Part shown: positions 12,268 to 26,514 of the stretch, one piece after another
Position numbering within the stretch: position 1 is the first letter of the stretch
Layout: the number at the start of each line of letters is the position of its first letter
Source of the DNA: Tigriopus japonicus
Lineage: Eukaryota > Arthropoda > Copepoda > Harpacticoida > Harpacticidae
DNA length: 64,000 nucleotides
Assembly (NCBI GenBank): GCA_010645155.1
Contig: CM021317.1
Location: 4,004,582 to 4,068,581 of the forward strand
Reading direction: 5' to 3'
Translations under genes and position numbers: made by a program
Notes under the pieces: model-generated
The model's input: the letters and a program-made list of their open reading frames with translations, nothing else
Told to the model about the DNA's origin: nothing
Databases searched by the model: none

Positions 12268-15200
12268 GAAAGGAACGATTAGCTCGTTAAAACGACCAAA
12301 GAAAACGAGATCGGACCCAAATCGTGATCGGCTGATTACTTGAAACTTGATATTCGGGGTCATTTTCGACCAAATTGGGCTGATAATTGTCTCTCTTGCA
12401 TGGATATTGAACCGTTTAATGATATTATTATATCAATGAATGCTTGTCCAAATGGCATTGGCAGCGAAATTCCTCGATCAAAACGTTTCTGAATAGACCA
12501 CTTTACCACATGGCCAAGCCTCAAATCCTCAAATTCAGGACTTGGCAACCAACTTCGTCATTCTCCAAGACTTGAGACCAATTGGAAGACATGCCACCAT
12601 AATGATCATGGGGTCTGGAATCGTCTTCGTTTTCGTCGTCATGATATGCCTTACGCTCTTGTCATTTTTTTCGACTTCTTCATGAGAACTCATCTTCCTC
12701 CCATTGATGAGAAAATCATGACTTTTTCCGCACTTTTGCTCGAGCCCCTTCTATCCTGTACGAACTACATGTACTACGTACCATAACTTATGTAGGTGCG
12801 TGTTGTTCACAATGAAGTTCACGGCGATAAAATCCAGGCAATTTGTAATCAAAGCATGACAGCCAACAAGAAGAGAGAACAGCGACAGACACGATGAAGA
12901 GAGCCTAGCACCAATTTCCTATGATCAATGATGCGAGGCAAATATAATGTTTCCCGTCCCTCAAATTTGGGAGGTGGGTTAGAGAGATTCTGGCAATACC
13001 TACAATACGATACATTACAGTACCATATCAATCTATCGGATCGTTGTTCAGTAGTAGGTACACCTTGTGGTGAGTTCCTACACGTTTTAGGATCAATCAA
13101 CTGTCAATCTCATGTTAGTGGATGAGCATGGGATTTTTGGCTTCGATGGTAAAATTGCTGGATATTTGAAGCTGAATTTGAACCAAAATGACAGGACAAG
13201 ATTAGAGAAGGAGAGAGTTCCAGCCAAATTAGTCGATTCAATGTCAGAGCAAAAAGGAAAAGCTTTAAAGCTTTTTCAAAAAAGTGGTGGAGAATAAATA
13301 AGAGTCCCCTCCCTTGCTCGCTTTGGACAGGTTTGAGAGGAATTAAATCTGCAAGAGCGATCGCCTGTTCTCTGCAGGAATCTTCGTTCGTTCTTTCGTT
13401 CGTCTTCAAGCCTGGACTTTTGGGGGCCATGTTTCTACATCACAAACAACGGATAGTTGACAATGACATAAGACGTTGTTGAGAAATGCAAATACATCTT
13501 TCCTCGTCGTCATGTTCCTGCCTTTAAGTTAAGCACATACACTCACTACAACTACATCCATCCATCCATACCCTTCGATCCATCCACTGCCGTCAGTCAG
13601 TGTTGCCATCCATGATCGTCTCCAAAAAAGAACCTTGGTGATCGTCACACACATAGGTACGTCTATGGGTGTGTGTGCAGTGAAGAATGTTTTCCTTCTC
13701 GTTCATTTCTCTATCCCATTCACTCGCTCTGTTGGAGTGGATGGCTCGAAACTGAGGAATCACTTTTTGAGCTTGAAGACAATGACGAAATGTGACATGT
13801 GGTGAGTCAAGCTCCTCCTCGTTAGGCTCGTTGGGTCTGAAACGCGCCTCTCATCTTTCTCATTGGACCCTGGAAATGAATGTGGAAATGTGGTGAGCTC
13901 TTTGACAATCTGCGAGCATGAGAAGAAGAAGAAGCAGGAGGAATAGGAGGAGAACGAACTCGTCTCAAATGCTCAATCCTTTGTCCAGAATCACTCTTGG
14001 ATGCACATCACTTGGAGGAGCTGAAAAGAGTCACAAAAGCGCTCACATTCCGTTTTTTGGCGGATCCAAATATTCTAGAGGTTCCATTGAAAGGAATTGC
14101 ATACGCACCAACAATACACTTCATTAACGAGCTCCATGACTCTCTTTCTCTCATCTCAGAGAGCGTTTCTCCTTCTTCGTACCGACTTTTTGCCACACAA
14201 TGATGCCCTGCTAAAAAAAGTGAGGAAGTCTTCTCTTCGTAATTGCCGCTTGTGGCGTGACATTTTGCAAAGGTGAAAAAAAGGCTCAGGAAAATGGCCA
14301 GAAATGATCCACTAATGAGAAAAACAGAATCCAAGGAATTTCTCTCCTCCGCACCCAGTTGTTGAACATGTACAGTTACTGGGAGATAATAAATAAGGTC
14401 AGTTCCACACTCAATCTCAGAGCGGGTTGACCACTTCTTTCCGCTTCAAAGAAGCTCTGGACTGTGTAAGTCAATACACGATACGAGTCGAGTATTCAAC
14501 TTCAGTTGGACTTCGGACATGGGAAGAAAAAATGTCGTCCGAGGTGGGATTTCCTCCCGATATGTTCTGGAATTTGTCAAGACACCACTTCCCCGAAATG
14601 TGTGTATGTGGTCCGTCCCCCAGCTTAGCATTTACGGTTTGTTAAGCAAATTTGATTTCTCTGCTCGGCGATCAAATTCCGCGTTTCCTGCATTTCAACT
14701 CACTGTCATGTCTGGCCATAATTTGGCAGCCACCACTCACATATCAGCTTCAAAACGAGCCAACAGCGAACATGGAAAAAAGTGAGCAGTGGTGTGTCCA
14801 AATTTAGCTCTCTGTTCTCCGTTCCATGACTGAGCGAGCCTCTTGTCTTGCTTGCATCGACTATGGCGAATGGAAATTAACAAGCTGCCGGCGGTCAGTT
14901 GGCATTCCCATAACAGGTCACTTTCAATTCCACATCAGACCGTGGAGTTGAAGTTTAAATGAGATTCTAATCCAACCGGCGGTCCAAGACGTTCAAATGG
15001 ACATCATTCCATCCGAATGCCCGAGCTTGTTTCTTGTTTCGCACATATCAAATTTTGAGCGTAGATGAGGTGAGCTGAAGGGGTATTACGTATACTATAC
15101 TACATTGGGGGTGAACGAAGTTCGATTGGCCGGGAAATTCAATCGCTTAAGGGGTCCTCGAGGAGAAAAGGGGGAAATTCAATTGGAACGAGAGACAAAA

Positions 15201-16378
15201 ATTGAATTGAAATACGACAAAATCCAATTTTCTCCGGATATGGCTAATCGAGAGAAATGACAGTTAAGGGGAAAATTGGCCCGTTCGTGCAAACGCATGC
15301 GGACCCACTTTTCAGGGGGAATTCAACAGTCCAGGAAATGTCTGTTCGATACATCATGGTTCAATTGTCGTTTCCTCTGGAGATGAAAAACAACCAAAAC
15401 TAGTATATGTTTTAAATCTTTCATACGCGTCTCGACCCTCTCATCAGTGTTGCAGAGAAATCTGATACATTTCTTGTGCACCTCAAAATGATCGGCGTCA
15501 CTCAAAAATTCTATCAATGCTTCAACAAGTTCCAGAATGTCCTTAACTGCGCTTCTGTCGCCAACTTATGAGGGAACTCGCATTTCAAAGCGAGAATGCT
15601 GACTCGTTCATCACTTAACAAGCGCCGACAAACGAAGAAGAGCAGAAAACACTGAACTCATACAACAGTGATTTGTTTAGAGTTGGATTTTTAGCAAAGT
15701 GTTGCCATATTAGTCCTCGTTTAGGTTTTTGGGTCAAAAAGTTTACCACTACCCACCAAAGTCTCATCTCAGACATAAAGTCCGAGTCAAAAATGGCAAC
15801 ACTGGCAACTTAAAGCACATCAGAAATGGACTGTGTATGTAGAACAAACGTAGACTTGAAGTGAAGAGGAGTCTGCATTGCATTTTTCGGTCTTGGATTT
15901 TGACAGAAATCTTCTCGTTGTCCCGTGAGTGTCTTAACAAACACAAGGTTTGTCGTGTTTCAAGACAAAGTCTAATATGCCAATAACATTTTGTTGCTCG
16001 AGCCCAATCTCTGGGATCTTGCAAAACGGCGGTTCTTTCACTTTCATGGCTTCTCCATCTATCCCGTTTCCAGAGAATATGTTCGAACTTGGGGATAAAA
16101 TTTGAATGCTCGCCTAAGTTGAATGGCTCGAATCGAGTTTTTTAAGCACAAATCGCCGGATCTTTCCCGCATTGAAATATGTACAAGCACACATTGGGTG
16201 CATACATGCATGTATATGGCACACATTTGCCGCTCATATCAAACTAGGTGGAAGTCTCGCTTCAAAACATTCAAAAATACACGCACCCGGGCCAATTTCT
16301 CCCCACTCGCATTTCCGCTTTCATTTCCATGCTTTTAAAAATCCGAGGCGTTGTAAGAACCGCTACCAATGAGCGGAT

Positions 16379-16415
16379 CTACGTAGTTGTTTAGGCTCTT
16401 CCCAAAACTACGTAG
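16379..16415. repeat. short perfect inverted repeat
   Basis: Arms ctacgtagtt (16379-16388) and aactacgtag (16406-16415) are exact reverse complements separated by 17 bases. Each arm contains the self-complementary core ctacgtag. It could bind a dimeric factor or form a hairpin; the function is unknown. Confidence 0.8.
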
Positions 16416-19400
16416 TGTGTATTACTCATAGAGAAGGCGTGAAATTGTTTACCCAGAGAGCCATTCCAGTTTTGTCCACGATGGTGGCGTGTGACGTGAG
16501 AAACATAATCCCTTAAAATTGGAAAACTGAAAGCCCACGTATTCCTCTAATCCTCGGGTCAGACTGGAATAGGAATGGGAACTTTTTTCCACCCTCCTTT
16601 TTGGCTCTCGCCCACGATGAAAGTGTCCACTGGCATGAAACTCTCTTTCTTTGCTGTGCTTCTACGTTTCGCTGAGGGGTTAAGAGCACTTTTCCTATTT
16701 CCCCCTTCCGGCCAAGAAGTCCATATTTCTCTTTCAGGAATTGTCAAAATATCCATCCACGATGGTCCTCAACTCTCAAGTCTCGGCGCAAAAAGTCACT
16801 GGATGACGAGGATGGTGTTGGTGCTGGCGTGGCAAAGGCAAGTAGGCAGCTGTGAATGACAGGCTTTGAAATAATAAGGGGGTGTTTCCAGTTTCCTTTA
16901 TCCAACCATGTGAAGTGATCCCCTCCACCATCGCACACGCACACACGCCTCTAAAGCGCGAGTGACAAATGCCATTTTTAATCTTGTTCCCGACCTCACT
17001 AGACACTCGAGAGAAAGAGAGATAGGAATGACATGGGCAATGTCTTCATTATAATTTTGTAATGTTTGCTCATTCCGGATAAAAGGCATGAGGGACCAAC
17101 GAATATTGGAGAGTATGTGTGTGCCACTTCAATCAACCGAAAACCCTCGACCAGCCAAATATGGCAAATTGCTATCCAAGCACCAAATGACGAGACCCCT
17201 GGGCAACGGCGAATTTGAAGTGGGAGGAAAAAAGCGCTATTTTTCGTTTTTGCAATTCATTTCATTCGCTCGGTTTCCTCCATTCTTGACTCAGAGAGAA
17301 TAGCAGCAATGGTGCTTACTAAGAACGAAACATTCCCAAAGCCTCGCCTAGTGATGAGAGTATTGTACGTTTCGTTCAGGAGTAGCTAGTAAAAGTGAAT
17401 GTGTGTGTCTCGTTCAATTGTGTTGGACTCAAATAGAAGTTGAAGAGAGAGAGATGACGGCGGACAACGACGTTGATGGCCTTTCAAAAGCGTGGAATGG
17501 ATTTGATTCAATATGAATTAGTACAAGAGAGAAGTAGCCGTCCGTCCCTGCAATCTGCTTGCAAATGCCGGTCGTGCTTTGGATTTGCACGGAAATTTTC
17601 TTTTGCCTATTCACAATCAGACACTCCGCATTTGGTTGGCCTATAAAGTATCCCTCCTCACTATGCAATAGAGATTGTGCATTGAATGGGATTCCATAGA
17701 GCGATTCAGTCCCCCCCAAAACGTATTCCTACAGTGCGTCTCCTCTCTCACTCTTCGTATGGACGTGATTTCCTTGACATAGCTGTGAAACGCTTAACTA
17801 ACTAGTGTTAAAAACAGCAATCGAATTTGGACTTTTTCGAATTTTTCGAACACTTCAAATTGTGGATTTCTGAAAAGCGGATTGAACAAATCAATCTTCA
17901 CAGTTCAGTAATCCTCCTAGTACAATCTCGGATGAATCCAGCACCGGTACAAAGCTCGGTTTGCCGAGAGCCGAAAATGGCAAGGAACATTCATCGGTTC
18001 TCAACTCAATTCTGAGGTCTCCACCATCAAAGAGTTGGCTTTTCAATAGAATCAACGTGGCACACATATTTAGCTACATCTGCACTTGACATTGATTTCA
18101 TCCATCCGATTCATCCATGGGGAACAGAGAGAATGATGACGGAGAGAGCGGCCAATGAAGGAAGAAGACTCGCGATTCCATGCCATTCATCATCAATCCG
18201 GTTCCCATTGAGTTATGTTCAAGTGCTAGTAAACAAGCCACGTTCAATGACTGACATTCGCTCTTCCTCATTTCTTCGTGAAGCCAGGCACGATTTGGAA
18301 TATGATTTATTCCGGCTTTTTTGAATACATTCAAAATCTCGGCATTTGGCCTGAAATCCGACGAATCCAAAGAATTGGGCGATCTCGGCATCTTTCAAGC
18401 TGAGGATAGAGCCCCCAAAAGCGAGCTCACCATCATGCATCATGGAAGGAGTACAGAAGAGTCAAACGAAGGCATTTCAACACTACTGGATGGAGCATTA
18501 TGCATCCCAAGTCGTTTCTCAAACATTCTAAATCCCCCTCTTCTTACTGTATGACATTGAGAGATCCTCCTCCTGTTCACTCTTCTTCCATTCACCTTTG
18601 AAGCCTTAAGTAGAATTAATGGCTTTCATAGATTTAAGTCGGCAACTCAATACTTTTTACTCGCTCTGTCGGCAAATCCAAATACAAAACACTATTACTC
18701 TACAACGTACCGTACACTCATCGCTCGGGTATCAAGCGAGCGAGCCATTCAATAAATTCCTTTCAAATCAGACTTTTTCCAAATGTTGCCGAATCAAAGG
18801 AGGGAATTCTCAATGCGTGGAGTCCCCTTCATTTTGGATAAATAAATCTTAGGGATTCGTGGCCAGGAAAAACTTTGCACGACTCAGACCACACCAAATG
18901 AAAACTGAACAGTTGCCACAGGGTGGTCAAGCAGCGTTAATGCCGATTATTCCGCTCGCTCAAGCTCACTCCTCCATTGTTGTGTGAAATTCCCCGAGAC
19001 GTAATTCACGATTGATTGGGCCCTAGTGGGTACACATAACTGTGTCCTCAGGAACGGATATTGAAATTCCACTGGGGCTTAAAGTCAACTTAGAACGAGA
19101 CCCGGCCACCCTGTGCGTGTGTGAGGGAGAGCGAGTTGGGTGAGTTGTAGGGAGTCATCTACGCGAGTCGACGCTAGCTGAATAGTGCTCCAACTTGGAA
19201 CCCAATTGGGCAAGGAGATTAAATTCCTTTCAGACAGTTCGATTCAAACCCATGGGCGTAGTTGAGGGGCGTGGCTAGTAATTTGAATAGCTCGCTCATG
19301 ATGAAATGAATGTGGAAAAATAGATTGGACATACATCTTTCTCTGTTCGGGATACATTGCAAATAGCTTGACTATCCGAAAAAAAGTTGTGGGAGCGGTA

Positions 19401-22036
19401 ACAGTTGCGTCCTTCGTGTAAAATGAGTCAATGACCAATCAGAATTGCCACATTTTCCAATGCTAAACCCAGCCCAGACGCGAAAACCCTCACTTCATCG
19501 TTTCGTTTTTGAGGGGTTAAGTAAATTTACGTCACTCGGTGGTACTTTTTACAGACTACTCTCAATTGAAGATCGCACATCCGTCAACATGTTTGAAGAA
19601 CAGGTGCCACAACCCCTTTGGATCACTTTTTGAAAGCCAGAGAGCAAATTTGAGAGGGACATGCGTTCAGAAAAAAAGTTGACAAATTTTAGCTCGATTT
19701 TTGCAAATTTAAAACGACACATGCAAACAAGAAGTGCTAAAATGTGCTTCAGCCTCAGATCCGTATTTGGCGACGTGGTTGACCGCGATTTTTTTTCATG
19801 TTGTTAGCATGCAATTCAAGCGCAGGCATTTGCAAGAATTGTGCCGTATTTGCTCCTCACTCGGTGAAGATTGTTTTCAGGTACGACTAATTTTCTTATG
19901 GGTATCAAGTAACACACATTTTGACGTCAATTTCTCTTTCCTGCTCTCGAGGTTTGTCGTTCCAGCTGAGGCCACAAATTGTACCTACAATTTTGAATGG
20001 TTAGCAAACTAAAAAACATTGCGGTGAACCAAAGCCCTCCGACATTCCTGCATTATTCACAAATCGTACTTGCTTCGTTGGAAATTGGAATCGGCCAAAG
20101 TACTTCGGTAAGTCGAGTATCGGATTTCACCTTGAAACCTGAAAGCTGAAAGCAGACCCTTTAAGATGACACTTTTTGATGTTTTAACCCGGCTTCTCCT
20201 GCCACTTTACTCCCAGATCAGTGGATTCCTCGCTTGTCCCGCTGATTCATCGAGACAAGTTATCTGATACGGCAAAAGATCAAAATGGTCAAAAATTTCG
20301 TTTTCCCTCCAACTGAGCAAGAAGAAAAGAAAGAGAGCTACTCACTCAATCCTTGGCTAAAGTCAGACTTGGAGCACTTCACCTCGGCTCTCTGAATCTT
20401 TTACCCCCATCGTTATGGCGGCGGTGCCCAAAACTGAGAGCGGTCAAATGTTATGTTCCTTTTCAAGAGACTTTCCAAGAAATGTCCAAATGCTAAGAAG
20501 CTTTAGAACTAGCTTTTGTAAACCTCTGGATGACAGTTGGTACGAAGTTTGATAGAAGCAACCTTAATTAGAAGTTTCATCTGTTCGAACGCTTTGTCTT
20601 GGGATGGCCTTCGAGTTGTAAACTACTAATTACGGGAGAAAAACTGTCATTTAAATTTAATGACCGAGATAGGAGCTCGTAATCAGTAATCAGCCCCAAT
20701 TATAAACTGTATTTGCTATGACTCATCATAAGTCGGAGAAACTATGTTAAGCGTTTTAAAACCACGTCGTGAGTGGCCATTAATTGTTCAGCTCTGATTT
20801 TGACGACGAGAATGCCGGGTGTGCTCTCAAAATTGAAAATGTCGGTCGTCTTGGTCCAATCTCTCTCTCCAATGGACAGGAATCTTAGCTTTGTCATTGT
20901 TTGATCAGAGGGGGGTTCCAGAAATCCTTCACAATCTGGAGTCAGAGAGTCAAGGACCCCCTCCAAGTTGAACCCGAACTCAAAAACGTCTTCCGAAAAT
21001 TGCTCTGTCAATTTACATTTTTCCAATTCCTTACTCGAAAAAAAAGAGATCTACCCAGATTCAAGATGGCGACTGCAACTGCAAACCACATCTTGAACAC
21101 TTGAACCCCCTCAGATCAAGACAAAGAAGACACGGGGACCGGAATCCGAGCAGATTCATAACAGAAATCCGAGTTCCGACATGATGTGACGGGCGAATCG
21201 GTTTCCTCTGGAGGAAACATGAGACCTTGGTATTTCAGAGATTAGCAGAGAGGAAGAAAAAAACTTCTGGAAACTCTTAAGCCAATAAAAAGATTTCTCC
21301 CTTGGCCATCATGTCCCGTAATAAAATCCGCTCAAGGGTCTAATCTAACGACTTAACGTTGAGGTGTCTAGTACAGCGAGGGGGTTAACAAGCCTCTGAT
21401 CGCTTTCATGTCGGCCTAAAGCTTACCTAGTTCCTCGAGTCCTCGCCAACAGATAACTATTCCATTCCTTCTTCATCTCGTACTCTAGAATCCAATATTT
21501 GTGCTGGCATCAGAAGGCAAATGCTCCACAATCAGACTAATACCATCACCGACATCACTAACACCGCCATCATCATCAAACAAACACACATTGGCAGTAA
21601 ATCTCGATTAGACGGAGAAGAAACCTGACACTAATCTGGCAAATAAGTCCAATGCGGGTCTTACTTCATTCCAACCGAAATGAGCACAAAGACGACAGAC
21701 TTGGATGATATTCGTTCGAACGACGAGGATCATTAGCCAATTGGCTGTTATTTTGGGTACCTGACTGCTCACGAGTGCTTTGTCCCGGCTAAGAAAATTT
21801 ATACAGCATTCAATTTGCAGCACTTTTTGTAGCGGGATGGGGGGTTATTAGAGGGGGAGATTTGACGGTATTTGAGAAGGACTTGTCATATTTTTGTGGA
21901 TGTAATTTATTGCCACCATCACGTCCTAAGCTCTGAGGGGGATTTCGAGGTAATATTGTGAGGGCAGTAAAAAGGATTTTCCAGCCTTCTCTCATATGTG
22001 TGCGACATCGTTGGGAAAGAGAGGTTAGACTCAAAT

Positions 22037-22064
22037 AAAGAGAGAGAGAGAGAGAGAAAGAGAG
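22037..22064. repeat. (AG)n microsatellite
   Basis: Mostly uninterrupted AG dinucleotides with one AA interruption. In the minus frame it produces false Ser/Leu repeats. Confidence 0.9.
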
Positions 22065-25000
22065 CATTTGATTGGTAAGAATGGAAATAAAGTTGCTTGG
22101 GCCACATTCACCGAATTTCGTGGCCAATAATTATGTGAGGCTCCGAGTGTTTCGAGTTTTTTGAGATAAAATGGACCGAATCGTTGCACTCGGGCATTTC
22201 GACGTTTGTTAAGGAGATAATGAGGAGCGCTTTGGCCCAATAAGATTTTTTTTTCCTCGTGGTCGCCACATGTTTCTTTGCCGCATGATGCACTTCAAAA
22301 GTCGTTCTGAGCTTGGACAATGGATGTACGGCTACAATTCTAAATAGGACATTTGGCTCTTGATGATCCTTCAGAAAGCGATCTTTTGACGAGATTCCAA
22401 GATTTGACCCACTCTTTCATGAGAGTCACCATTGAAAACCGATCAATTGAATGACAAGCATTAAGCTAGAAAAGCGAGTGTGAATTTGGGAAGCCCCAGA
22501 AACCCTACAATACATACGAACGAATACAAGGAGGAGATGGAGGCGTGCACAATGAGAGTCTTTCATCCGTCTTAAATAATGAATAAATTGTCCAAAATGA
22601 CAGATGTATATATTCACTCATCGAACTGATCTTGGCTTCGTTCAAGCGCTTCGCCATGAGTGAAACCTCTCAAATCGAAGTGCATTAAAAGAAGACCTTT
22701 GTCCAATGGATTCGAGGCATTTTGGACTTGCTCGAGCAGATTACTAAGACTACAGAACGTGTTTTTTTCCTTCTCCCACTGGGAAATCGCCCTTCGAATC
22801 CACTTTTCTTGACTGGCTCAAAACACACAAGGAGTTCCTTCATAGATAGCTTCATTGCCATACGAGTACGCTCATGGCCAGGAATATTCCATTTCAACTA
22901 AAACAGACACTCTTTAGAAGTTACAAAGACTTCAATGTACTAATAATAGTATGCTCGTTCGAAGACGAAAAAGAGTCAAGCTCGGTTTTATGGCCCTTAA
23001 CTCTCACATGAGTCCGAGTCATAATAACACAAATCTCTTGACGGCGACGCTCTCATGCAAAAGAAGGACTAATTGTCCAGAGGGGTTTACATTACTACGC
23101 ACACATTGCCGTAATAGTTCGAGTCCAATCAGTGGACTTGATCGTCCAGTACGTAGAAGGAGGTTATGGTGTTCCAATCATCCCGGACCGAACAATAGTT
23201 TTTAGAGACTAATTTGTGGTCACGTAATTAAGGCCGTAAAGTCAAAGAAAAATGAAAAATCACTTCCCCACAGCCCGAGATGGATGGCACGACAAAAGTG
23301 ATTGCGGCGGAACTTTTCTGAGTCGTCTTGGCTTGTCCACCCTGTTTCCCCAGCGGGTGCATTGGGACGGTAGAAAAATTCAAAATTACTAATTTGACCG
23401 CAGGATCATTAAATCCAAAATTATGTTGCTGCCACCAGAGATGGACTCGGAGTGGTGTTCAATTCCTTTCTCCGCCTCCTTCAGAATCACCACAACAGGG
23501 GTCGCTTGACTCTTCTTGACGAATCCTACTACTTTTGAGTTTCTTACCGATGCAATTTGAAACAAATGAGGAAGACTAGATCCTTTGGCCATTCTTTCAC
23601 AGAGTACGGAAACGGATTCCCTTGGGGGTATTCATCAAAAGGAGTATTTGGGGATGCCAAATTATGTGAAGGTCCAGAGATGAGACTCCGGAATGAATAC
23701 TTGTAAATCCGCCGAGTTGAGTCTTTCGAGCAACGTAAATGGCCGAGGCAATAATTAAAATTTCCTTTTCAACCGCTCTCGAATTCCGCTTCTCAAATGG
23801 ATAAGTTGGTTTGGTGTTCATTTCTTTGGTCATGAGTCCACTGTCCGAGACCAAATGAGATTAACATATGGCTAAGGGAAGGATTCAAATTATCCTCGAC
23901 GTCCATCGTTTATGACATCTCATTTTGTTTTGAAATCCGATGCGCAGCACGGAAATAACATCATTATCATCATCACATGACTATGGCACCGAGGTGGTCT
24001 CTGTCTTTCTCGGATCCTATTCTCGTTCGTCTGCCAAGAAACAAGAAATAACTCGTAAATAGATAGCCTCAGATTCCTCTCCAGACAGAACGAATACCGA
24101 ACCACAAAAGCAGCTCCCATCACCATCAACATCATCAACGACTCAGATCTCTCGTCTCCCTCCACCTTTAAAAAAGACCACGAAAACGACGACTTGAGAG
24201 ATTCCCCTTGTCAAAGAAAATTAACTTTTATTTTTCTCGAGAGTAATTGGTTTCCGACCACCCTGCATCACTCCCCTCTAAGTTAATCCCATCGGGCTCT
24301 TCTTTCTTGTGGCAAAGAAATTAAAATCCTTGTCCGCGTCAATCAACTTTCATTGAAAAGCGAGAAGTGGGAGTGTTGTCTCAAGAGGGTACCACACCAT
24401 GTCTCAGAATCCGATTGAATTGAAGTGTTTTCGTCTTGCGATCGAAAATACCTGCTAGAGGTATCATGTCTCTGTCAGGATCAAGAAATAACTGGATTTC
24501 GGCGCTGCCAATATTTGATCACGGCGACCAATCGAATTGTCACGAATTTGATGGATTCTCAACAACAATTGCCGCCCAGAAGAATGCTGGATAGATTTGG
24601 CAATCATTTTAATTGGACCGCCAATTCCATGGAGTACTAAATTAGAACTGGCATTTCCTCTCCTTTTCCTTCGGCGCTTTTTTCGGATCCAATTTCAATT
24701 AGGGAAATTGAAGTGGATGCTGGAAATGAATCTAGTTCCAGCAAATACTCCGTCAATCCTTCATTAGGAAATAGAGACTCATTCTTCGGAATTGTGTGCA
24801 TTTATGATGGGGTTGGGTCCAATTTGGATCAAGAAAGAAACACCCGTCATTGGTAATTGAGAAACTGAAAATCGATACGTCATAAATTCCAATGGCAGGA
24901 ATAGAAAACACATTGACTGGAAATGGATGGCTCTCAAACGTCACCTTGCCATTTGCCATTTTCAGATGTCCAGGGAGCGATAGGAAAACCGGGTTTTTGA

Positions 25001-26099
25001 CGAAGGCACCATCCCAAATCCGAAGCCGATGTTTTCAGATGGGATTAGTGGCCCTGATCTAAATCAAAGGTAGGATTAAGTTGGATGAGGAGGTGGATTA
25101 GGGGCAATTTGCACAGCAAAGAAGACGAAGAAGAAGAAGTGCATCTTGGACAAAGCTCGAGCTCAGTTCGTAAGTTTTATGATGGCGACAAACAATGATC
25201 TTTGACAGAGATTCAGAGATTCAACGTGTACCAGTGAGCAACTCTTCTGGCCTGACTCTTCTTTTCTAGGATTTACGCCACAAACAATCCAATCTGATCT
25301 GGAACAAAGGGACCTCCAATTAAACCCCATGCACACGCTTATGTTCATCTAGAAACAACTGAGAGGGTTGGGTGAGTGAACTGTACTACTGTAGGGTATG
25401 GACTACATCCTGCTTTTGCTCTCATGGTCGGACTTGTAAGCTTCGATGGTGGACTTAGGAGATCCTCCCATCCTCGCACCTGTTTGAATAGATTTCCCAC
25501 GATATTTAAAGACGACAATGAAAGACAATAACAAAACAATGAGTCTTTGTCAGCAGACATCTCCTCTCCGCTTTTCACTAGACCAAGGTAGAAGATATTT
25601 GCTCACTCAGCTCGAGTGAGAGTGTCCCTGATCTTGGATTCTTCACTTCTGATCATCTGATTCGTCTCGATCTGATAGTGCCACCCTTGAATATTTGCAA
25701 GTGGACATATTTTGTAGGACGAGGAGGAAAAAAAAGATGGCATCTGACTCGGTCGAGTTGTTCAATTTGTAGAAGTATTAATACCAAATGTGAGACTGAT
25801 GCGTGTTTTCTCGGTGGCTGTTAATTTAGACAGGCTTTATGATATTCTCAGGACCTGAATAGGACAAGGTTTCAGACAGATTTGAAAGGATCAATTATCT
25901 TGAGCGAGAATATTGGACAGAGTTGCCGTCAAAGCCCCGGGTGTATTACAATGGATTAGCCGGGGTTTTAAGGTTTAAGGGCGAACTTGATCTTTTGTGA
26001 TAAACAAATTTTGAAAAGAAAAGACCAACCATAAAGTCCTCACTTGGGTGTGAGACATTCATACCCGGGATCTAACTTGCCTATGAGCAATAGCATCCC

Positions 26100-26257
26100 C
26101 ATAAACGCCCAAAGATCGCATGGTCAACGAGCTCAAGCAGATAATTAAACTTGAAAGTGCTCGTTCACGATTTTTTTTCCACGCTTCGCTTCCTCCAAGA
26201 AATAAGAGTGACCGTTCCAACATGATGTCCAAGCTAGTTAAAACACCCTTCTGCTCT
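26100..26257 (+). repeat. left copy of a 158-bp direct repeat flanking assembly gap 2
   Basis: It recurs at 26356-26514 with two substitutions and one extra T in a T-run (8 versus 9 T). It abuts the N run exactly. The homopolymer and single-base differences look like two haplotypes or sequencing error in one overlapping locus. Confidence 0.97.
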
Positions 26258-26355
26258 NNNNNNNNNNNNNNNNNNNNNNNNNNNNNNNNNNNNNNNNNNN
26301 NNNNNNNNNNNNNNNNNNNNNNNNNNNNNNNNNNNNNNNNNNNNNNNNNNNNNNN
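26258..26355. other. assembly gap 2 (98 Ns)
   Basis: A run of 98 N between two near-identical flanks. Translations that cross it are artefacts. Confidence 0.99.
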
Positions 26356-26514
26356 CATAAACGCCCAAAGATCGCATGGTCAACGAGCTCAAGCAGATAA
26401 TTAAACTTGAAAGTGCTCGTTCACGATTTTTTTTTCCACGCTTCGCTTCCTCCAAGAAAAAAGAGTGACCGTTTCAACATGATGTCCAAGCTAGTTAAAA
26501 CACCCTTCTGCTCT
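26356..26514 (+). repeat. right copy of the direct repeat flanking assembly gap 2
   Basis: 159 bases, starting at the first base after the Ns. Matches 26100-26257 apart from two substitutions and a one-base T-run length difference. Confidence 0.97.

Larger units (their letters stand above)
12268..26099. other. non-coding stretch, no supportable gene
   Basis: No open frame here carries recognisable domains or paired splice sites. Noted structures are an inverted repeat at 16379-16415 and an (AG)n tract at about 22037-22064. The minus-strand frame at 20742-21026 (94 codons, acidic, protein-like) is the most coding-like piece but has no match I recognise and poor splice context. Confidence 0.6.

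Noticed and set aside
19230..19260. B-box-like gttcgattc suggesting a tRNA gene
   Set aside because: The flanking bases do not pair into a T-arm and no acceptor stem or A-box fits.
26059..26455. Open frames across the second N gap
   Set aside because: Same artefact; the flanking peptides repeat because the flanks are duplicated.
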